A DNA stretch of 19,939 nt from the NCBI GenBank assembly GCA_027046105.1, contig JALTZQ010000146.1:1-19939 (forward strand), in the 5' to 3' direction. The translations under genes were made by a program, and so were the position numbers. Shown one piece after another: positions 1 to 6,591 of the stretch. This stretch comes from Pyrodictiaceae archaeon (GTDB lineage Archaea; Thermoproteota; Thermoprotei_A; Sulfolobales; Pyrodictiaceae). The notes beneath the pieces are model-generated. The model was not told the DNA's origin. It saw only the letters and a list, made by a program, of their open reading frames with translations, and ran no database searches. Numbering within the stretch: the first letter of the stretch is position 1; each line of letters starts with the position of its first letter.

Positions 1-1
1 T

Positions 2-613
2 GAGCGTGGTAGAGTAGTTGTTGGGGGATTTGATGTAACCAATTCTTCTCCAGATAAGCTCTATAGGCTTGGAGTATGCCATATACCAGAGGATAGGCAT
101 CTCCTAGGCCTTGTGCTTGAAATGACTGTTGCGGAGAACAGTGTGCTAGGAATGCATCGATGGCCACGTTTTACTAGGCTACTAGGGTTTCTTGATCAAA
201 TAGCTGTTCGGAGACATGCTGAAAAGATAATCGAGGACTTTAGTGTTGTTGCACCAGGTGTTGATGCACCAGTAAAGTTCCTTAGTGGTGGTAACCAGCA
301 AAAGCTTGTAGCGGGTAGAGAGCTTAGTAAGAACCCTCGCCTAGTAGTTGCTGCACAGCCTACTCGTGGACTAGATGTTGCCGCTACAGAGTATATCCGT
401 AAACTACTAGTTAGACTACGTGATGAGGGTAGAGCTGTGCTGCTAGTCTCCAGTGATCTCGACGAAGTCCTTGACTTGAGTGACCGCGTAGCTGTAATGT
501 ATGAGGGTGAGTTCATGGGGATTGTGAGGCCCGATGAGGTCTCGATACGCGAGATAGGCTTGATGATGGGTGGTTATAAGCTTGAGCAATTGCGAGGGAG
601 TAGGGGGTCTTGA
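2..613 (+). CDS. BMP-family (nucleoside/simple sugar type) ABC transporter ATP-binding protein, 5'-truncated
   Basis: This is the last 203 codons of a cytoplasmic ATPase that powers a membrane importer; the reading frame is open to the left edge. The sequence shows HIPEDRH followed by GLVLEMTVAEN, the hallmark of the second nucleotide-binding domain in the double-ATPase proteins of the BMP/PnrA-type nucleoside and RbsA-type sugar importers. It also shows an LSGGNQQK signature, a Walker B region ending in AAQPTRGLD (Ala-Gln where many ABC proteins have Asp-Glu, as is usual in this second domain) and the switch-loop segment VLLVSSDLDEV. The first ATPase domain and probably the lipoprotein binding protein lie upstream of the window. 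It overlaps the next permease by four bases (TTGA), which indicates an operon with translational coupling. Purine nucleosides are the likely substrate by family precedent; sugars cannot be excluded. Confidence 0.9.
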   Translation, partial: ERGRVVVGGFDVTNSSPDKLYRLGVCHIPEDRHLLGLVLEMTVAENSVLGMHRWPRFTRLLGFLDQIAVRRHAEKIIEDFSVVAPGVDAPVKFLSGGNQQKLVAGRELSKNPRLVVAAQPTRGLDVAATEYIRKLLVRLRDEGRAVLLVSSDLDEVLDLSDRVAVMYEGEFMGIVRPDEVSIREIGLMMGGYKLEQLRGSRGS

Positions 614-1707
614 AGCCCCTACTTCGCTTCATGACTAGTAGGCTACGTGGGTCTTGGCGTTTCCTCGCAGAGACAATGCTAGCTCTCGCTATAGGTTTCA
701 CTGTAGGAGCAATACTAATGGCGGTCTATGGCTACGATCCAGTACTCGGCTATCGTGCACTCCTAGAGTACTCCCTGAACCCTAGTGACCCCTACTATCT
801 TGCCTCCACACTCAGCTTTGCAACACCATTAATGCTAACAGCACTGACTTTTGCAATAGGTGTACGCGGTGGCGTCTTCAACATCGGTGCTGAAGGAGCA
901 CTCTACATGGGCGCTTTAGGTGTGGTACTCATAGCTGGTACTGGCCTTACAGGGCCATTCTTCTTGATAGCTGCTCTAGCATCATCACTACTACTAGGCA
1001 TGATATGGAATGGGGTTGCGGGACTTCTACGTGCTTATCGTGGCGTCAACGAAGTAGTATCAACAATAATGCTTAACTGGACAGCCTTCTACACCGTAGA
1101 GTACATACGTGTCTACGTATTCCCTAACCCACATGACCCATCTAAAACAGTTTCAGTGCCACCAGATGCAAGGCTCCCCTTGCTCGTCGAGGGTAGTGAA
1201 CTGAGCCTTGGCTTCCCAATAGCACTAGCTGCCACAATGGCTACCTACTACTTGCTATGGCACACTGTTATTGGCTACGAGATACGTGCTACAGGTTACA
1301 ATCCAAAAGCAGCACGTTATGGCGGTATAAGAGTGACTAGAGCCGTACTCTATACGTTCCTTGTAGGCGGGGCTCTCTCTGGACTTGCAGGCTTCCTAGA
1401 ACTAACGGGGAGACCACCACACTATGCAATAACTACTGGTCTTTCAAACCTATTCGGACTAGGCTTTGACGGTATAACAGTTGCACTAATAGGAGGGAAC
1501 CATCCTATTGGCATAGTCTTCGCATCAATACTCATAGGTGCACTAGATGCTGGCTCACGTGGTATGCAGATAGAGGCTGGTGTACCTATGGAACTTGTCC
1601 GTACAGTCCAAGGCGTTATTATAATAGCACTTGCTGTACCTGGTGCAATAAGGCTCATTCAAGACTATCTACGTAGAAGAAAGCTCCTCATAGAAGAGGG
1701 GAGATAG
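610..1707 (+). CDS. ABC transporter permease (BMP/nucleoside type, first subunit)
   Basis: This 365-residue integral membrane protein forms half of the translocation channel for the adjacent ATPase. It belongs to the BPD_transp_2 (LivH/RbsC-like) permease superfamily. The visible landmarks are a first hydrophobic segment at about residues 18-40, the family block GGVFNIGAEGALYMGAL at about 90-106, many further hydrophobic helices, and the cytoplasmic coupling motif region IRATGYNPKAARYGGI at about 225-240 that contacts the ATPase. Length and topology match YufP/NupP-type subunits. The start is the TTG that overlaps the previous stop codon; a GAGGGAGTAGGGGG stretch just upstream supplies the ribosome binding site. 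It is followed after one base by the second permease. The C-terminus is basic and cytoplasmic in appearance. Confidence 0.9.
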   Translation: MKPLLRFMTSRLRGSWRFLAETMLALAIGFTVGAILMAVYGYDPVLGYRALLEYSLNPSDPYYLASTLSFATPLMLTALTFAIGVRGGVFNIGAEGALYMGALGVVLIAGTGLTGPFFLIAALASSLLLGMIWNGVAGLLRAYRGVNEVVSTIMLNWTAFYTVEYIRVYVFPNPHDPSKTVSVPPDARLPLLVEGSELSLGFPIALAATMATYYLLWHTVIGYEIRATGYNPKAARYGGIRVTRAVLYTFLVGGALSGLAGFLELTGRPPHYAITTGLSNLFGLGFDGITVALIGGNHPIGIVFASILIGALDAGSRGMQIEAGVPMELVRTVQGVIIIALAVPGAIRLIQDYLRRRKLLIEEGR

Positions 1708-1708
1708 C

Positions 1709-2611
1709 ATGGCCGATCCCGTATTCATTCTAGACTTCCTACGTGCTGCAAGCTTTGCAATGATCCCTATAACGCTTGCTGCCATAGGAGAGATAGTGAC
1801 TGAGAAAGCAGGAGTAGTCAATATCGGTCTTGAGGGGATTATGCTTCTTTCAGCATTCGTAGCAGCAGTTGCCGCTGAGGCCACGGGATCTCCCTGGCTG
1901 GGACTATTAGCAGGTTTAGCTACAGGTACACTGATAGGTCTTCTCCATGGCATAATATCGGCTTACTTAAAGGGGGATCAGATAATTAGTGGTGTTGGCA
2001 TCAACATCCTAGCACTAGGGTTCGTGCCGTTCGGCATAATAGTGGTTTGGAACGTGGCTGGATATCACCCGGTTCCACCAGAAGTTCAAGTACCTAGACT
2101 ACCATTACTAGGCATAAGCCCCCTCGTACCCATCACAATAGCCATCGCTATAGCTACGCATCTACTACTCTACCGGACAAGACTTGGTATGGCTATAAGG
2201 GCAGTGGGCGAGAATCCTGAAGCAGCAGATACTGTGGGTATAAGGGTAGAGCGTGTACAGCTTCTCGCAACAGCTTATGGTGCGTCTCTTGCAGGCTTGG
2301 GTGGCGCGTTCCTAAGTATTGACTGGTTATCAGAGATAACCAAGGAGATTTCTGCAGGTAGAGGCTTCATAGCATTAGCTCTGGTGAACTTTGCAAACTG
2401 GAATACAATACTCGCACTTGGAGGAGGGCTGCTCTTCGGGGCACTATGGACTATCGCAGAGTGGTTTAAAACCATGGCAGAGATCAAAGCAGTAATACCT
2501 GTAACACTGATCAATACCATACCCTATATTGCAACTCTTGCAGTCACAGCAGGCTTCATAGGAAGATCACGGCCACCAGCATGGATAGGTAGACCTTATA
2601 AGAGAGAGTAG
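1709..2611 (+). CDS. ABC transporter permease (BMP/nucleoside type, second subunit)
   Basis: This 300-residue membrane protein pairs with the preceding permease to form a heterodimeric channel, as in YufQ/NupQ-type systems. It carries the characteristic block AGVVNIGLEGIMLLSAF at about residues 33-49, several hydrophobic helices, and the coupling segment IRAVGENPEAADTVGIRV at about 163-180. It starts at ATG one base after the previous stop, with GAAGAGGGGAGA as ribosome binding site, so it is part of the same transcript. The stop at 2611 is followed by a small stem-loop and a pyrimidine-rich tract, so this is probably the last gene of the operon. The substrate is inferred from family resemblance, most likely nucleosides; nothing in the permease itself proves it. 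Confidence 0.9.
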   Translation: MADPVFILDFLRAASFAMIPITLAAIGEIVTEKAGVVNIGLEGIMLLSAFVAAVAAEATGSPWLGLLAGLATGTLIGLLHGIISAYLKGDQIISGVGINILALGFVPFGIIVVWNVAGYHPVPPEVQVPRLPLLGISPLVPITIAIAIATHLLLYRTRLGMAIRAVGENPEAADTVGIRVERVQLLATAYGASLAGLGGAFLSIDWLSEITKEISAGRGFIALALVNFANWNTILALGGGLLFGALWTIAEWFKTMAEIKAVIPVTLINTIPYIATLAVTAGFIGRSRPPAWIGRPYKRE

Positions 2612-2620
2612 GGAAGGCAG

Positions 2621-2652
2621 AGCCTCATCATTAAGGCTATCTCCTTCTTTAC
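2621..2652 (+). terminator. possible terminator of the ABC operon
   Basis: AGCCT at 2621-2625 and AGGCT at 2634-2638 form a five-base-pair stem with an eight-base loop ten bases after the last permease stop. A C/T-rich tract (ATCTCCTTCTTT) follows. It lies between two convergent genes, where termination is expected. Archaeal terminators mainly need a U-rich tract, and this one is short, so the call is weak. Confidence 0.3.
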
Positions 2653-2696
2653 AGCTACGCACCACCTGGTCTCCCAATCTCAGTTACTAGTAGCGA

Positions 2697-3272
2697 TTAC
2701 TTCTCGCTTCGCTGTACTAGCTCGGCTACTTGTTTTAATGTATCTTCAAGTCCATGATTGACTACTACGTGATATCTTACTCCATGGCTACTTGATAGAT
2801 GGTCGAGGAGTTCTTTTATCTTCTCCTGTATATCAATCGCTGTTCTTGACTCCCATTCAGAGACCTCACGTTGCCTCATCTTGCAGCGCTGGATTAGTGT
2901 TTCAGCATCAGCAACAAGTAGTACAATAACGTGTTTAACCATAGCTCTTGACAGTATTGTCTTAACTGAATCCCAGACTTCTAGAGCATGCCTTTCGACA
3001 ACTTTTTCACCGAAAAACCTACTATATCCTGCAACCCCCAACAAGCTATTATCGACAACAACGTTTCCCCCTTCAACAGCTTTAGAGACGGCCCTAAGCC
3101 ACGAAGATGACATGACAACAGCGAAACAGTATTGACGCCCATCCCACACATTCCAGCATTCCTCGGCCTCAACCGGGTAATAGTGGAACCCGTGCCTCCT
3201 AGACAATTCTATTGCAACTCTCGTTTTACCGCTACACTGTGTACCCACAAGTTCCAGGAAGATACCCCTCAT
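2697..3272 (-). CDS. P-loop nucleoside/nucleotide kinase-like protein (thymidylate kinase-like fold)
   Basis: This is a 191-residue soluble protein. A Walker A motif G-T-Q-C-S-G-K-T at residues 10-17 follows an N-terminal beta strand. A segment VVVDNSLLGVAGYSRFFG at about 72-89 sits where thymidylate and deoxynucleoside kinases have their DR(Y/S) substrate motif, and a hydrophobic strand HVIVLLVAD is followed by an arginine/lysine-rich stretch (about 128-140) that could be the lid. The size fits small nucleotide kinases. The start is ATG at 3272 with GGAGAGGGATGG just upstream. It faces the nucleoside-type ABC operon and diverges from the HD-domain gene. I do not recognise an exact family; it could equally be a generic AAA-type or adenylate-kinase-like ATPase. 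ATP binding is well supported, the substrate is not. Confidence 0.65.
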   Translation of the reverse strand: MRGIFLELVGTQCSGKTRVAIELSRRHGFHYYPVEAEECWNVWDGRQYCFAVVMSSSWLRAVSKAVEGGNVVVDNSLLGVAGYSRFFGEKVVERHALEVWDSVKTILSRAMVKHVIVLLVADAETLIQRCKMRQREVSEWESRTAIDIQEKIKELLDHLSSSHGVRYHVVVNHGLEDTLKQVAELVQRSEK

Positions 3273-3333
3273 ACCATCCCTCTCCAGCGGCTACACCAGG
3301 ATACATCTAGCTATTTCCCCAGGGCTTGTAAGA

Positions 3334-3347
3334 GGTACGGGGGTACC
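3334..3347 (+). promoter_or_regulatory. small hairpin covering the ribosome binding site of the HD gene
   Basis: GGTAC at 3334-3338, a GGGG loop and GTACC at 3343-3347 form a perfect five-base-pair stem that ends one base before the GTG start at 3349. The best Shine-Dalgarno match (GAGGT, 3332-3336) lies in its left arm. Folding could affect initiation, but five pairs are marginal in a thermophile. Confidence 0.3.
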
Positions 3348-3348
3348 T

Positions 3349-4161
3349 GTGGCAGAACCCGTTCAAGAAGAGGAGCTTAGACACGTTGTTAAACATATTG
3401 AACGTATTATGGTTGAAGAGGAGAAAGGCTACAAGACACTATTTTCCCACTCAATGATTGTTGCTGGTTATGCTAGGCTAATCGCAGAGAGTGAGGGCCT
3501 AAACCCGGACGCACTCTTTATAGCTGGTCTTCTCCACGACTTAGGAAAGCTTACGGCACGTAATCAAGGCGTTGACGAGGTAGAGTACCGTAACAAGGTT
3601 GTTATGAAGCTCCTGGATAAGCTTAATCTACCTCAAGGTTTAACGGAAACTATACGTCGTGCACTAAGGGAGCCAGGTAGCTTGGAAGCAGCTATTCTAC
3701 ATGATGCCGATGTTCTCTCAAAGCTTGGCACTTTAGGCATATACACCTTTGCCTCGAAATGGGCTGTAAAAGCTCGAAGCATTCTAGAGGCACTAGTAGA
3801 GGGGCTACCACGTGAACTAGCCATAGCAGCTAACATAGACCATGTATTAGTCACGGGAACTGCTAAGAAAATAGGCAAAAAACTGGCCACGAGACTGTTA
3901 CAACTATACACCTGGCTACTCGATGAACTACATGGTTTAGGTTTCAATGTCAAACTCGTGGAAGAGAAATATAATGGTGCCAAGCTTTTCTGGGTCGTAC
4001 TGACTACGTGTCCTCGTTGTGGAGGCGTAGTTGGGGCAGAGAAAAAGATCCATCATGGCGAGTTTTGTGAGGGCCTCAAACTAGTACAACAGTGTAGGAG
4101 ATGCGGCTTGACTATGGAGTCGAAGATTTGTCTACAATGGATTAATAAGACTCCTAACTAA
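3349..4161 (+). CDS. HD-domain metal-dependent phosphohydrolase with C-terminal zinc ribbon
   Basis: This is a 270-residue soluble protein with two parts. Residues about 28-165 form an HD domain: His34 in the FSHSM segment, the His63-Asp64 doublet in LLHDLGK, and His118-Asp119 plus Asp121 in AILHDADVLSK. This is the usual metal-ligand set of HD phosphohydrolases acting on nucleotides or other phosphoesters. Residues 221-261 hold six cysteines arranged as CPRC, a lone Cys240, CRRC and a lone Cys261, which looks like a zinc ribbon or knuckle for nucleic acid or protein contact. The start is GTG at 3349, preceded by a small GGTAC/GTACC hairpin. It lies 15 bases upstream of the UPF0282 gene and is probably cotranscribed with it. 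The substrate is unknown. A nucleotide-salvage role is possible given the transporter and kinase nearby, but that is speculation. Confidence 0.8.
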   Translation: MAEPVQEEELRHVVKHIERIMVEEEKGYKTLFSHSMIVAGYARLIAESEGLNPDALFIAGLLHDLGKLTARNQGVDEVEYRNKVVMKLLDKLNLPQGLTETIRRALREPGSLEAAILHDADVLSKLGTLGIYTFASKWAVKARSILEALVEGLPRELAIAANIDHVLVTGTAKKIGKKLATRLLQLYTWLLDELHGLGFNVKLVEEKYNGAKLFWVVLTTCPRCGGVVGAEKKIHHGEFCEGLKLVQQCRRCGLTMESKICLQWINKTPN

Positions 4162-4176
4162 AGGTGGACCACAACC

Positions 4177-5202
4177 TTGTCCGCTTGTAGACTCCTTGAA
4201 TCAGTTGGTGTAAAGCTTCTATGGGGTGATAGTCTTGGCGCTAAATCCATGGCGTTCTTTGTTGAGCCCGGGATTCTCGTGGATCCTGGCGCCGCAGCAA
4301 TGCACCCCAGCTACCCGTTAGGCGATGATATGAAGAGAGAGTTGCGACGGAAGGCCCTTGAAGCCGTTAAGGCAGTCTCGCCAAGGGCAAGAGTCATTGT
4401 AGTAACTCACTACCACTACGATCACTATGCCCGGCCTTGGGATGACCAGGTTAAGGGGCTTGAAAGGATTTACCTTGACGGTAAGATTATTGTCGCGAAG
4501 AACCCTAATGTCTTCATCAATGAGAGCCAGTGGAGGAGAGCACGTGAATTCTTCGAGGAACTGGCACGGTTATCGGGTCTTAGCTTTGATGAGCTCTACT
4601 GCGAGCCCAAGTCATTTGAGGAGCCGCCTCGCCCCGAGAACAATCGTCGACGAGAATGGCTTAATAAGCTGCTAAGACTGTGGTCGAGTAACCGCTGGAT
4701 CTGTAACGGTGCTAGCTTCTCGGGGTCCAGGCTCGTCCTAGGTGATGAGGCTAGTGTTGAGTATAATGGTGTAAGGGTTAGGCTCCTAGGCTCGTTTTTT
4801 CATGGAGACTTCTATGAGAGGACTGGCTGGGTAACCCCAGTCCTCATAGAAGCTCGTGGTCAACGAATACTCTACACTAGCGACCTGATGGGGCCCGTTG
4901 TCGAAGAGTATGTGTGGCGTCTTGGCAAGTATAGGCCAGAGATAGTTATAGCTGATGGTCCTCCAACCTATATGTACCCGTACAAGTTTAGCAAGAGAAG
5001 TCTAGAAAGAGCTCTAGCTAATATTGTAAGGTTCATCGAGGAGTATAGGCCTATACTACTCATCTACGATCACCACTTACTCCGAGAGAGAAAGTGGAGA
5101 GAGCGAGCCAAACCACTCTATGAGGCTGCTAATAGGGTAGGAATAGGCGTCTACACTGTCGCTGAATGCTTAGGGCAGCAACCCTTAATCGATAAACTGT
5201 AA
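4177..5202 (+). CDS. UPF0282-family metallo-beta-lactamase-fold hydrolase
   Basis: This 341-residue protein matches the archaeal UPF0282 family as I remember it. It has an N-terminal LLWGDSLGAKSMA segment with ILVDPGAAA, then the metal motif THYHYDHYARP (His78, His80, Asp82, His83). A middle region contains the strand LLGSFFHGD, then TSDLMGP (bridging aspartate), an IADGPPTYMYPY segment and a C-terminal YDHHLLRERKWRER. These are the expected zinc ligands of the fold, so hydrolase activity is likely; the physiological substrate of the family is unknown to me. The start is TTG at 4177 with AAGGTGG ten bases upstream. It follows the HD gene by 15 bases. A long, nearly perfect inverted repeat lies inside the coding sequence at 4809-4852, which is unusual. 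Confidence 0.8.
   Translation: MSACRLLESVGVKLLWGDSLGAKSMAFFVEPGILVDPGAAAMHPSYPLGDDMKRELRRKALEAVKAVSPRARVIVVTHYHYDHYARPWDDQVKGLERIYLDGKIIVAKNPNVFINESQWRRAREFFEELARLSGLSFDELYCEPKSFEEPPRPENNRRREWLNKLLRLWSSNRWICNGASFSGSRLVLGDEASVEYNGVRVRLLGSFFHGDFYERTGWVTPVLIEARGQRILYTSDLMGPVVEEYVWRLGKYRPEIVIADGPPTYMYPYKFSKRSLERALANIVRFIEEYRPILLIYDHHLLRERKWRERAKPLYEAANRVGIGVYTVAECLGQQPLIDKL
4809..4852 (+). repeat. long imperfect inverted repeat inside the UPF0282 gene
   Basis: CTTCTATGAG (4809-4818), two unpaired bases, then GACTGG (4821-4826) pair with CCAGTC (4837-4842) and CTCATAGAAG (4843-4852). The result is a 16-base-pair stem with a two-base bulge and a ten-base loop, within codons for the segment FYERTGWVTPVLIEA. 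A shorter alternative, CTGGG/CCCAG, exists in the centre. Function is unknown. Confidence 0.75.
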
Positions 5203-5248
5203 ATTACCCTTGCAGTGATGTCTTCCCCTCTAAACCTCGGATGTACTA

Positions 5249-5260
5249 GTTTTTGTTCTC
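5249..5260 (+). terminator. possible U-rich terminator after the UPF0282 gene
   Basis: GTTTTTGTTCTC lies about 47 bases after the UPF0282 stop codon. T-rich tracts of this kind end many archaeal transcripts. It lies within the upstream extension of the moeA frame, which is one reason to prefer a later moeA start. There is no clear stem. Confidence 0.25.
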
Positions 5261-5319
5261 CCGGGGCAGAGACTCTTTTCCCTAGGCATGCAAAACTACG
5301 TGGAATTACTGGGTGCACT

Positions 5320-6591
5320 GTGTTGTCTGAATATCGGTATCTTGGTAAGCTTGTCCCACCGGAGGAGGCGGCTGAGAAACTTCGTAGCCTTGTAGAGCCT
5401 GTAAAGGATGTTGTAGAGCTCGCTGTCTGGGATGCTATTGGACACGTCCTTGCTGAACCCGTTACAGCCCCCTACGACTTTCCTCCAAGGCCACGTGCTG
5501 CTTATGATGGTTATGCTGTTTTCTCTGGTGATACCCCTGGTAGGCTACGCATCATTGCAGAGGCTCCTCTAGGCAAGGTTGACCTAGGACTGCGTATTGG
5601 TCGTGGCGAAGCCGTCTACGTGTCTACTGGTGCTTATCTACCAGATGGTGCTGATGTTGTTGTACCGGAAGAGGCTGTAAAACGAGAAGGCGACTACATT
5701 ATCGTTGATAGAAGGTTCGAGTCAGGCAAGAATCTTGACCCCGCGGGAGCCTATGTTAAGAAGGGACAAGTTCTCCTAGATAGAGGGTACGTGGTCACAG
5801 TCTCTGATGTCGTTGCCCTACTTGATGTTGCAGTAACCTCTGTTAAGGTTTACCGCAAGCTACGTATTGGCATAATAGCTACTGGTGGCGAGCTTTTCAA
5901 ACCCTCAAATCCACAAATCACTGCCAACAAGATATTGCAGGGCTACGTTGCTGAAACCACTACCTCACTCATCAAGTGGGCTCTTGAAGCGTTAACCCCA
6001 TGGACAACCATTGTTGACTATGACCTCCTCCCAGACGATGTAGATACCATAGCCTGGCGTATCGAGCGCATGCTAGACCATGCAGACCTTGTGTTATTGA
6101 CTGGTGGTACTGGGCCAAGCGAGGTGGATAATTTCTATCAGCTACTAGGCCATCTACGTGCAGAAATAGTATTCCGAGGCCTCGCCATGAGAGGTGGTAG
6201 GCCAACCTCAGCCATGCTCGTCGACGGGAAACCCGTAATAGGGCTTTCGGGACACCCAGTCTCGGCCCTACATGGATTTATACGTGTAGTAGAGCCCCTG
6301 CTCCGCCACATGGCATCAGTTAGGAGAACCCCATCTAAACCTCTAATTTATGCGCGCTGGGCTAGTGGTTATCAAACGCCTTTCCCGAGACTAGTACGTG
6401 TACGAGTATGGCTATCTAATGGCGAGTTCTGGGCTGAACCCTTACCAAAACCACAACAGCTTAGCTCAAACATAGCTAGCATAACAATGGCTGACGGTTA
6501 CGCTATTGTGGATGCAGGAGAGTATAGGAGGGGTGAAAGGATCCCAGTGCTCTTATATAGAGAGCCTAGTCGTGAGCATATATCAGGCTAA
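5320..6591 (+). CDS. moeA: MoeA, molybdopterin molybdenumtransferase
   Basis: This enzyme inserts molybdate (or tungstate) into adenylylated molybdopterin in the last step of Mo/W cofactor synthesis, in the cytoplasm. The visible landmarks are the N-terminal AAYDGYAVFSGDT block with PYDFPP before it, a VYVSTGAYLPDGADVVVPEE segment in domain II, the molybdopterin-binding domain with IGIIATGGELF, LLTGGTGPSEVDNF and KPVIGLSGHPVSALHGF, and a C-terminal beta-barrel domain IV. There is no fused binding-protein domain. The usual GGxSxG pattern reads GGTGPS here. The frame stays open back to GTG 5215, but those 35 codons look non-coding (cysteine-rich, crossing a T-rich tract). GTG 5320 or TTG 5323, a few bases after a GGGTG, is preferred, giving about 423 residues. 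The 3' end overlaps gltX, which is on the other strand, by 26 bases. Confidence 0.9.
   Translation: MLSEYRYLGKLVPPEEAAEKLRSLVEPVKDVVELAVWDAIGHVLAEPVTAPYDFPPRPRAAYDGYAVFSGDTPGRLRIIAEAPLGKVDLGLRIGRGEAVYVSTGAYLPDGADVVVPEEAVKREGDYIIVDRRFESGKNLDPAGAYVKKGQVLLDRGYVVTVSDVVALLDVAVTSVKVYRKLRIGIIATGGELFKPSNPQITANKILQGYVAETTTSLIKWALEALTPWTTIVDYDLLPDDVDTIAWRIERMLDHADLVLLTGGTGPSEVDNFYQLLGHLRAEIVFRGLAMRGGRPTSAMLVDGKPVIGLSGHPVSALHGFIRVVEPLLRHMASVRRTPSKPLIYARWASGYQTPFPRLVRVRVWLSNGEFWAEPLPKPQQLSSNIASITMADGYAIVDAGEYRRGERIPVLLYREPSREHISG

Noticed and set aside
2981..3172. Alternative minus-strand frame within the P-loop gene
   Set aside because: It is out of frame with the Walker A protein and shows no family features.
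4809..4852. Archaeal bulge-helix-bulge intron or self-splicing element in the hairpin
   Set aside because: There is one two-base bulge, not two three-base bulges around a four-base-pair helix, and the frame encodes a sensible protein straight through.
5215..5319. N-terminal extension of MoeA from GTG 5215 or ATG 5218
   Set aside because: The extra residues are cysteine-rich and unlike MoeA, cross a T-rich terminator-like tract and have no good ribosome binding site.
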